In this document: positions 1 to 4,735 of the stretch, piece by piece | Layout: every line of letters begins with the position of its first letter | Position numbering within the stretch: the first letter of the stretch is position 1 | Assembly: GCA_964473355.1 (NCBI GenBank) | Contig: CAYYOS010000069.1 | Span: 1 to 12,899 of the forward strand | DNA: 12,899 nucleotides | Origin: CAYYOS01 sp964473355 | Lineage (GTDB): Bacteria > Pseudomonadota > Gammaproteobacteria > Burkholderiales > REEB80 | Reading direction: 5' to 3' | Program-made: the position numbers and the translations under genes | The notes under the pieces: model-generated | What the model was told of the DNA's origin: nothing | The model's input: only the letters and a program-made list of their open reading frames with translations | Database searches by the model: none

Positions 1-301
1 CCGCGTCTAATTCTGCCCGATACCGACCGCCGGTTCGAGTCGACAAAAATTCTAAGGCCCTACCATCGGGCGTTACACGCACGCTATTTGGTAGCGCCAA
101 ATGTAAATCACGCGAAATTCGCCGTACAACGGTATCAGCTGTATCGGTCATTTCCGCGCGGCGCGCTGAATCAAAATAACCCTGCACCGGCGCTCGAATA
201 AATACCGCGACCCCGGCTGCCAGCACACCGGTAATCACGATGACGATAATCGCCTCGACAAGCGTGAATCCGAATTGGGATTTTGGAAGACGGTTTTTCA
301 T
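1..301 (-). CDS. mshO: MSHA pilus minor pilin, MshO-like (partial, C-terminus cut by window start)
   Basis: The first 100 codons of a type IV prepilin-like protein are present; the reading frame stays open to base 1. The N-terminus has a short basic leader followed by G|FTLVEA at residues 11-17, the prepilin peptidase cleavage and methylation signal with Glu at +5. A hydrophobic helix follows to about residue 33. Then comes a segment with regularly spaced Arg and Asp (about 42-68), typical of the larger minor pilins MshO/PilW/GspJ. The start ATG lies one base after the mshD stop (TAGCATG), so it is probably translated by coupling. The MshO assignment rests on its place last in the order A-C-D-O and on the signal helix; the length cannot be judged. 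Minor pilins are thought to form the tip or priming complex of the pilus in the inner membrane. Confidence 0.8.
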   Translation of the reverse strand, partial: MKNRLPKSQFGFTLVEAIIVIVITGVLAAGVAVFIRAPVQGYFDSARRAEMTDTADTVVRRISRDLHLALPNSVRVTPDGRALEFLSTRTGGRYRAELDA

Positions 302-302
302 G

Positions 303-920
303 CTAGGGCCCGGCATTGGGCGCATACCGCGTGCGATAACCATGCAGGGTAATTGAATCGGCAGCACCGGTGGGGGGTGTAACTATAACGGTAATTAGCA
401 GCGAGGCCGCCCCAGAAGCTTGGGCACCGGCCGGCCCCAAGGGCGATTGCGCCACGGTTACATTAGCATTATATCCGGCCAATGCCGGAATGACGGTACC
501 CGTCGTAATATCCTGAATGCCCGTCATAGTGAACCCGTTATAGTCAGCGACGTTGTCAAAGGGAGTAGCGGTGGCTCTACCCTCCCCAGCATCAGGGCCT
601 AGCGGGTTGCTCTCATCATTACCACCCCCGGCCCCGCCGGTGCAATCCGCGGAGCTTGCTGGTGGGGTGGGCAGCAAATTATTGGGGTCATCCGGATCGC
701 AAAAAGTAAAAGGCATTTGCGTAATTTCTTCCATCAGCGATTCCGCTATGGCTATGGCTTGCTTGCGCTGCATGGGGTCAGCGCTATGCCGTGTGGTAAT
801 GTTCATCACCGACAAAATGCCTACTACGGCAATGCTAACAATCACGATAAACATGATCAGCTCGACCACGGAAATACCCGTCTGCCGGTTTCTAAAGGGA
901 CGAGGACTAGGGGTGAACAT
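303..920 (-). CDS. mshD: MSHA pilus minor pilin, MshD-like
   Basis: This 205-residue protein has a prepilin signal. A basic leader with several Arg ends at Gly16 before ISVVE, which has Ile instead of the usual Phe/Met at +1 but keeps Glu at +5. A strongly hydrophobic helix follows to about residue 40. The rest is a Gly/Ala/Pro/Asp-rich globular part with two Cys (about residues 74 and 93). The role is a minor pseudopilin of the mannose-sensitive haemagglutinin type pilus. The ATG lies 14 bases inside the mshC end, and its stop is one base from mshO, so C-D-O form one translationally coupled block. It is assigned as MshD from the pilin signal and gene order; sequence conservation in this family is low outside the helix. 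Confidence 0.82.
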   Translation of the reverse strand: MFTPSPRPFRNRQTGISVVELIMFIVIVSIAVVGILSVMNITTRHSADPMQRKQAIAIAESLMEEITQMPFTFCDPDDPNNLLPTPPASSADCTGGAGGGNDESNPLGPDAGEGRATATPFDNVADYNGFTMTGIQDITTGTVIPALAGYNANVTVAQSPLGPAGAQASGAASLLITVIVTPPTGAADSITLHGYRTRYAPNAGP

Positions 921-1359
921 AACCGGTTTCCGGTGTCACAACGATATTTAGTGGTGAACCGGTCACGTTAATAGTTTGGCCTAGGCTAGGCCGACCCAGG
1001 GCGTCGAATTGAAAATTGGCGGGCGTTGCAGAATAATTGATGCTACCGCCTGAAACGGTAAACGGCGTAGACCCCTTAGGACCAGCTAACGGCGTGTCAC
1101 AGGCTGCGGCAACGCCGTTGGCGGAAGCAATGCTAAGCGTAAGTGAATTCGCGGTAAAAATCGCACACACATTACGTCGCTGGGCGATGGCAGTTTTTTG
1201 CGCATAACGTAGTGCCGAGAGCGTTTCATCATAAAAGCCGCGGCTATTAAACACATCTCTATCCCAGAACCGTGGAAGCGCGGCGACGGCGAGTATGCCG
1301 ACGAGCACCAAGATGATTATTAACTCGACTAGCGTGAATCCGCGTATACGCCGCATCAT
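907..1359 (-). CDS. mshC: MSHA pilus minor pilin, MshC-like
   Basis: This is a 150-residue type IV pilin-like protein. The very short basic leader MMRRIRG is cleaved before FTLVELI (Glu at +5), followed by a hydrophobic helix and ALPRF at residues 27-31, a junction also seen in the major pilin of this locus. An Arg/Tyr/Ala-rich helix (about 46-62) continues the pilin N-terminal helix. Two Cys (about 64 and 86) could form a disulphide. The two tandem ATG codons at 1359 and 1356 are preceded by AAAGG nine bases upstream, so the first is used here. It follows the mshA terminator and is probably expressed by readthrough at a lower level than mshA. The end overlaps mshD by 14 bases. Confidence 0.85.
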   Translation of the reverse strand: MMRRIRGFTLVELIIILVLVGILAVAALPRFWDRDVFNSRGFYDETLSALRYAQKTAIAQRRNVCAIFTANSLTLSIASANGVAAACDTPLAGPKGSTPFTVSGGSINYSATPANFQFDALGRPSLGQTINVTGSPLNIVVTPETGYVHP

Positions 1360-1404
1360 AGCTCGTAACCTTTAAAAGCATGTATGTTCAAGGCAACTCC
1401 GAAT

Positions 1405-1436
1405 AAAAAAGGGCGGCCATGACCGCCCCTTTTTAT
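1405..1436 (-). terminator. Rho-independent terminator after mshA
   Basis: A six-pair G+C stem (GGGCGG at 1411-1416 with CCGCCC at 1423-1428) closes a six-base loop. A-runs and T-runs flank it on both sides, so in the minus-strand transcript the hairpin is followed by TTTTTT. It lies between the mshA stop and mshC and is symmetric enough to work in both directions. In this position it should end most mshA transcripts and let a minority continue into mshC-D-O. Confidence 0.85.
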
Positions 1437-1454
1437 TGTCTATACCATGACCGC

Positions 1455-1889
1455 TTAGGTAGTAATAGCAATGTATGTAAATGCTTGTCCGCCTGCCGAG
1501 CCATCGCCCATCACTGCGTTGCATGTAACGCCCGTGGCCGTGGAAGCGGTGTCAGCAACTAGATAGAACGTACCCTGCACAGTGGTTGCCGGTAAAGCCC
1601 CTACCACAAATGTAATCGGGGGGTTCAGCACGCCGCCAATATCCGCGCAACTGTCCACTTTGGCACATACCCCCGCAATCGCAGTGGCAGGGAACCCTTT
1701 AGCAGCGCAGGCCGCGTAGTTAATGGAATTGGCGGAATTTAACGCGCCACCGAAGCCTTTTGCAGTCGCGGCATTGGCGTCTGATCTTAAATCAACAAAC
1801 CTGGGTAATGCCGTCGCTGCTAGGATGCCTAAAATAACGATTACCATGACCAACTCGATTAAAGTAAAACCACCTTGATGTTGACGCAT
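1455..1889 (-). CDS. mshA: MSHA major pilin, MshA-like
   Basis: This is a 144-residue type IV pilin. The leader MRQHQGG is cut after Gly7, and the mature chain starts FTLIELVMVIVILGILAA with Glu at +5. The ALPRFVDL segment after the helix is typical of MshA/PilE pilins. The C-terminal part is small, with four or more Cys, and rich in Ala/Gly/Thr, a common feature of major pilins. The frame is open further upstream to an ATG at 1952. The start at 1889 is chosen because AAGGAG (1896-1901) lies six bases before it, because it gives a normal seven-residue leader, and because the upstream extension would run through a sigma-54-like promoter (1936-1951). Its own promoter and its own terminator mark it as the highly expressed subunit of the locus. 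Confidence 0.9.
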   Translation of the reverse strand: MRQHQGGFTLIELVMVIVILGILAATALPRFVDLRSDANAATAKGFGGALNSANSINYAACAAKGFPATAIAGVCAKVDSCADIGGVLNPPITFVVGALPATTVQGTFYLVADTASTATGVTCNAVMGDGSAGGQAFTYIAITT

Positions 1890-1895
1890 TTTCTT

Positions 1896-1901
1896 CTCCT
1901 T
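1896..1901 (-). promoter_or_regulatory. Ribosome binding site deciding the mshA start
   Basis: AAGGAG on the minus strand is six bases upstream of the ATG at 1889. It is the strongest Shine-Dalgarno match among the pilus genes here. It excludes the longer open frame beginning at 1952, which has no such site. Confidence 0.85.
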
Positions 1902-1935
1902 AAATAGTGTTATAAAAAAACTACCCTTGAGTACG

Positions 1936-1951
1936 AGCAAGTAGCATGCCA
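1936..1951 (-). promoter_or_regulatory. Sigma-54 (-24/-12) promoter of mshA
   Basis: The minus strand reads TGGCATGCTACTTGCT, which fits the RpoN consensus TGGCAYR-N4-TTGCW at every defined position, with GG and GC exactly 10 bases apart. Transcription would start near 1925, giving a leader of about 36 nt that contains the mshA ribosome binding site. Sigma-54 control by PilS/PilR-type activators is established for pilA genes in Pseudomonas and others; its use here is inferred. No activator site was identified with confidence in 1953-2104. Confidence 0.75.
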
Positions 1952-2104
1952 TTCGCCCTTCTCCCTTATCGGTCTTGATTTTTTAGACTTTTTCGTATCA
2001 AAGCCTTGCTAGTGGGCCCAATATTCCCATCTTTTAACAAGGATTGGTTCGCTCATTCCCGGCGGACGTCGAACTTTCGTCGTTACTCGCCGTGAATTCG
2101 ATAG

Positions 2105-2767
2105 CTAAAACCATGTATAGGGTGTGGTTAAACGCAAAACGATGCCGCCCACCTCGGGCGCTTCCCCCGGCGCACGCTCGGGGTTGTAAACCAAATCCAG
2201 TTTATACCGAATCCATTTCCTAGCTTCTTGTTTAGCCGTAAAATGTTCGGTGCGCCGAGGCAAATACACCAATTCGCGGTCTTTTAAATCAAAATACCAG
2301 CTGCCGGCTTGGATTTGCGCTGCGGTTGGGGCGAAGTACTCACCTAAATAATTACTCGGTTTTTCGGTTAACCAATTAATCGGATTCTCTTTGGATAGTT
2401 GCGGGAGGGATTCCACTTGGCCTTTTGCTAAGAGGCCCGCCACTTGTATGTTGAGTGCGCTCTTAAGCGTGCCAACCAGTTGCTCCATGGCCACTTTTTC
2501 GGCTTGTTCTTGATAACGCCAAAAACGGTCCAAAAGCACCACGCCAAGTATGCTGACAATAATAATGACGATGATCAGTTCGAATAGCGTGAAACCCTTG
2601 TGCTGCTTGGCGTCATAAAGTGCCGCTTGCCGACGCCGCATGTCGCGCGGCAATAAGGAAGGTCTACAAACTACCTTGCCGTCATTCCCGCGCAGGCGGG
2701 AATCCAGGTAGGGGATAAGGCTGGATTCCCGCTTTCGCGGGAATGACGAGATATGAGCGGCGCTCAT
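2105..2767 (-). CDS. mshB: MSHA pilus minor pilin, MshB-like, with a repeat-derived N-terminal extension
   Basis: The prepilin signal is clear: G|FTLFELIIVIIIVSILGVVLL with Glu at +5, starting at residue 59 of the longest frame, followed by an amphipathic helix and a globular part with no obvious motif. The longest frame starts at an ATG sharing a base with the mshG stop (TGATG at 2769-2765), a normal coupled start. However, residues 8-30 are the translation of an inverted repeat pair of dRS3/REP type. A second ATG at 2641 would give a more usual 16-residue leader but has no Shine-Dalgarno sequence. The coupled start is listed, with the internal one as the alternative. Named mshB by position between mshG and mshA; mshF of Vibrio occupies a similar place, and no separate mshF is seen. 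Confidence 0.72.
   Translation of the reverse strand: MSAAHISSFPRKRESSLIPYLDSRLRGNDGKVVCRPSLLPRDMRRRQAALYDAKQHKGFTLFELIIVIIIVSILGVVLLDRFWRYQEQAEKVAMEQLVGTLKSALNIQVAGLLAKGQVESLPQLSKENPINWLTEKPSNYLGEYFAPTAAQIQAGSWYFDLKDRELVYLPRRTEHFTAKQEARKWIRYKLDLVYNPERAPGEAPEVGGIVLRLTTPYTWF
2681..2747. repeat. Inverted pair of dRS3/REP-like repeats inside the start of the mshB-like gene
   Basis: Two 27-nt copies in opposite orientation (2681-2707 and 2721-2747) match at 25 of 27 positions and are separated by 13 nt. Each copy has the exact form ATTCCC-N8-GGGAAT known for the neisserial dRS3 repeats and related proteobacterial repeats. Each copy can form its own hairpin, and the pair can form a longer one. 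The pair is open in the minus-strand frame; its translation (FPRKRESS ... LDSRLRGNDG) is a well-known sign of repeat DNA in annotated proteins. Confidence 0.9.
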
Positions 2768-3996
2768 CAGCCCTTACCCAAGGCGGCGCGGCCTAAATCC
2801 CACATGGGCAAGAATACGCCCAGCGCCAGAATTAATACCATTACACCCAACGCCACAATTAAAATGGGTTCGATTTTTGCGCTTAAATTTTCGACCTCGT
2901 ATTCCACTTCTTGCTGATACATTTCCGCAACTTCCAGCATTAAATCGTCGAGCTCGCCCGTTTCTTCACCTACCGCAATCATTTGCAGAACTATCGGGCT
3001 AAAAAATCCCGCGGTCATGGCGGTGCGTAAAATGTTCTCGCCGCGCTCGACACCATCACGCATTTGTTCGATACGCTGACCGATATACGTGTTATCCACC
3101 ACTTGGGAAACAACGCTTAGGCCTTGCACCACGGGAATGCCGCTACGCATGGTCAAGGCAAAGCTACGCGAGAAGCGGGCTAACGTCGCTTTGGTAATAA
3201 TGCCCCCCGCGATCGGTAAGCGCAGCTTTAGCTTATCCCATTTGTAGCGGCCCACTGAACTAGCGATATAAATTCGAGTGCCTATAAACACACCAGCGAG
3301 AACCGCCAGCATCAAGGGCCAAAAGCGCACCATGAAATTAGAAAACCCAATTAGCAATTGAGTAATCAATGGCAACTGAGTGTTAAACCCCGCATACACT
3401 TTCGCGAACGCTGGTATAACGAAAATGTTAATGACCACCAGCGCCACCGCCATGGCGATAATTACAAACAGCGGATAACGTATCGCGGCGCGAATCCGGT
3501 CGCGCATGTGTTTTTCAAATTCCAAATGATGAAATAAGCGTAGGAAAATTTCTTCCAACATCCCGGTCATTTCCCCCACGCGAACCATTGAAACATAGAA
3601 CGGTGAAAAAATTTCCGGCAAGCGACGCAGGGCGGCGGAGAGTTCGCGGCCGGCGTCTAGGCTTTCGCGAATATCGCCTAGCGCTTTTGCAAAAGCTTTG
3701 TTGATCGCCGACTCTTGCAAGCCAGCGAGGGATCGAAGAATGGGAACGCCGGCTTTTAATAGCGTATGCATTTGCCGGCTAAATAACATAATATCAACCG
3801 GTTTTATTTTTTCTTTAAATAACTGCGCCCGCCAGTTATCTTCAGCCCCGCCCGGTCCCTTCGCCGCATTGATGTCAAGCGGCGTGATGCCGTTATTCAT
3901 TAGCTGATCGGCGACCGCGCCGCTATCGGAATTTTCCAGCACGCCCTGGACTAATTCCCCACGGATGTTGCGGCCTTTATACGCGAAGAAGGGCAT
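2767..3996 (-). CDS. mshG: MSHA pilus inner-membrane platform protein, MshG (GspF/PilC family)
   Basis: At 409 residues this has the usual length for the GspF/PilC/MshG family. The N-terminus MPFFAYKGRNIRGELVQG is the typical family start. Two repeated T2SSF domains are visible, at about 65-190 and 268-390, each with the family's conserved acidic/Gly pattern (VGEMTGMLEE near 137-146, VGEETGELDDL near 338-348). Hydrophobic segments occur near 173-195, 215-245 and 375-395. The protein links the MshE motor to pilin polymerisation. The stop overlaps the next start by one base. Upstream it is separated from mshE by a repeat/S23 element, and no Shine-Dalgarno sequence is seen before its ATG (the preceding bases are CTACTC), which is odd for a core operon gene. 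Confidence 0.93.
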   Translation of the reverse strand: MPFFAYKGRNIRGELVQGVLENSDSGAVADQLMNNGITPLDINAAKGPGGAEDNWRAQLFKEKIKPVDIMLFSRQMHTLLKAGVPILRSLAGLQESAINKAFAKALGDIRESLDAGRELSAALRRLPEIFSPFYVSMVRVGEMTGMLEEIFLRLFHHLEFEKHMRDRIRAAIRYPLFVIIAMAVALVVINIFVIPAFAKVYAGFNTQLPLITQLLIGFSNFMVRFWPLMLAVLAGVFIGTRIYIASSVGRYKWDKLKLRLPIAGGIITKATLARFSRSFALTMRSGIPVVQGLSVVSQVVDNTYIGQRIEQMRDGVERGENILRTAMTAGFFSPIVLQMIAVGEETGELDDLMLEVAEMYQQEVEYEVENLSAKIEPILIVALGVMVLILALGVFLPMWDLGRAALGKG

Positions 3997-4022
3997 GAGT
4001 AGATCTAGAAGGCAAAATTGAA

Positions 4023-4062
4023 AAAGAAATCAAAAGGCAAAGGGCAAAAATTAAAAGGCAAA
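4023..4062 (+). repeat. Left terminal inverted repeat of the S23 element
   Basis: This 40-nt sequence matches the reverse complement of 4691-4730 at 37 positions, with the three differences clustered at 4042-4044. The match ends sharply on the outer side at 4023. It contains CAAAAGGCAAA (4031-4041), the same 11-mer that bounds the small element at 7012. Confidence 0.85.
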
Positions 4063-4199
4063 AATTGAAATGCCAAGTCAAAAGATTAGAGCGCAAACCG
4101 GAAGGCAAAAGGCGAAAGCCAAAAACTAAAAGGCAAAAAAGGTAAGGCCAAGTCAAAAGACTGGAGTGAAAATAAAAAGGCGAACGGCAAAAATTAAAA
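4053..4199 (+). repeat. Imperfect 75-bp tandem repeat in the left arm of the S23 element
   Basis: Two units start at 4053 and 4128, each with AAAAGGCAAAAA, and share an exact 14-mer GCCAAGTCAAAAGA at 4072-4085 and 4147-4160, giving a 75-bp period. An 18-mer GGCAAAAATTAAAAGGCA also recurs at 4043-4060 and 4186-4203. The region is almost free of pyrimidine runs on the plus strand. The open frame read across it on the minus strand (3977-4273) is low-complexity Leu/Phe/Cys text and is not taken as a gene. Confidence 0.75.
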
Positions 4200-4253
4200 G
4201 GCAGAATTAAATGGTTATAATCAGGTTTACCATTTCGCCTTTTAATTTTTGCC
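4186..4253. repeat. Long hairpin downstream of the S23 gene
   Basis: A perfect 17-bp inverted repeat (4186-4202 with 4237-4253) encloses a second 7-bp stem (AAATGGT at 4209-4215 with ACCATTT at 4229-4235), with a 13-nt loop and a small asymmetric internal bulge. In the minus-strand transcript it lies about 23 nt after the S23 stop codon. It may protect or end the mRNA or be a recognised structure; there is no clean T-run typical of a terminator. Confidence 0.75.
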
Positions 4254-4275
4254 CTTTGATTTTTGATTTCCATCT

Positions 4276-4632
4276 TTACCCTTTAGCCGTTCCCTTGATG
4301 GTAGCGACGGATTTTGAAAGTATTGCTCTTAGTTGACAAGATTCGTCGATTACCTCTAAAAGTATTTCTTGCGGTAGTATCCCCGCTTTCTCTATCAAGC
4401 GAAGCCAGTAGTTAGATTCCCGCAGCTCTTTTAAGGCTATCTGCATCTTGTGGCTGAAGTCATTTTTTGATTCAGCTCCCTGCGCTTCTTGGAAATTCGC
4501 GCCTACAGAGGTACCACTGCGTAAAAGCTGATCCCCTATACGTCGGCCAGCGATCGAGACAGGCAGCGACTCAACCAACCTAACGATAGTTGCTCCATAC
4601 ACTAATAATCGCTCATCCAAATCCCGTTTCAT
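4276..4632 (-). CDS. Four-helix-bundle protein, S23 / 23S rRNA intervening-sequence family
   Basis: This is a complete protein of 118 residues, the normal length for the family (TIGR02436 / PF05635). The characteristic blocks are visible: a first helix around residues 4-22, then the conserved turn with LLRSGTSVGANFQEAQGAES (about 37-56), the FSHKMQIALKELRESNYWLRLI helix (about 59-80), and a last helix (88-112). Members are found inside 23S rRNA intervening sequences and in many isolated intergenic loci; related Avd proteins serve diversity-generating retroelements. The molecular role of stand-alone copies is not known. The ATG at 4632 is used; a GTG one codon upstream is possible. The AAAAGGC of the repeat lies upstream at Shine-Dalgarno-like distance, so the repeat may supply the ribosome site. 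The start is 104 bases from the mshE stop, same strand. Confidence 0.88.
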   Translation of the reverse strand: MKRDLDERLLVYGATIVRLVESLPVSIAGRRIGDQLLRSGTSVGANFQEAQGAESKNDFSHKMQIALKELRESNYWLRLIEKAGILPQEILLEVIDESCQLRAILSKSVATIKGTAKG

Positions 4633-4690
4633 CACTATAATTTTGCCTTTTGATTTGCCTTAATCGTGCCCTTTGTTTTTAGCCTTTAAG

Positions 4691-4730
4691 TTTGCCTTTT
4701 AATTTTTGATTTTTGCCTTTTGATTTCTTT
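4691..4730 (-). repeat. Right terminal inverted repeat of the S23 element
   Basis: It pairs with 4023-4062 (37/40). The internal 15-mer GCCTTTTAATTTTTG (4694-4708) also occurs in direct orientation at 4237-4251, so the S23 gene is flanked by direct copies as well as by the terminal inverted repeats. The right boundary at 4730 is five bases from the mshE stop codon. Confidence 0.85.
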
Positions 4731-4735
4731 ACTAC

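Larger units (their letters stand above)
4023..4730. mobile_element. Repeat-bounded S23 (four-helix-bundle) element inserted between mshE and mshG
   Basis: The unit is bounded by terminal inverted repeats of 40 nt (4023-4062 and 4691-4730, 37 of 40 positions identical). It contains a single gene for an S23-family protein on the minus strand. The flanks are made of purine-rich repeats on one strand, built on AAAAGGCAAAAATT, with little normal coding character. It separates two genes that are normally neighbours. No target-site duplication is visible, and no transposase or reverse transcriptase is present. Complementary ends around an S23 gene recall the intervening sequences of 23S rRNA, whose ends pair to form a stem; this unit lies in an intergenic site instead. 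Mobility is inferred from structure and from the related copy at 7012-7140. Confidence 0.68.

Noticed and set aside
553..951. Plus-strand open frame opposite mshD and mshC
   Set aside because: It is an antisense shadow of two overlapping pilin genes with a low-complexity Pro/Ser protein and no ribosome site.
1890..1952. Longer mshA start at the ATG at 1952
   Set aside because: It would add 21 residues before a normal prepilin leader and run through the sigma-54 element; the strong ribosome site belongs to the ATG at 1889.
2040..2104. Terminator hairpin after the mshB-like gene
   Set aside because: Only a short palindrome (CGAAAGTTCG with mismatched extensions) is present, with no T-run.
2681..2747. 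Repeat pair read as a transcription terminator after mshG
   Set aside because: The hairpins are strong, but no T-run follows on the minus strand and the sequence is of the known dRS3/REP type, so it is listed as a repeat only.
3977..4273. Open frame of 98 codons on the minus strand across the repeats before mshG
   Set aside because: The protein is repetitive Leu/Phe/Cys/Pro text produced by the pyrimidine-rich strand of the repeats, and it overlaps the mshG start. No family resemblance or ribosome site.
4011..4275. CRISPR-like array in the repeat-rich left arm
   Set aside because: The repeats are degenerate, of uneven spacing, and have no unique spacers of constant length; no cas genes are nearby.
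4023..4730. Diversity-generating retroelement or retron, suggested by the Avd-like four-helix protein
   Set aside because: There is no reverse transcriptase, no template/variable repeat pair with A-specific differences, and no target gene in the window.
4011..4735. Target-site duplication flanking the S23 element
   Set aside because: No direct repeat of four or more bases was found at the sharp ends 4022/4731; the only matching flanks are inverted, not direct.
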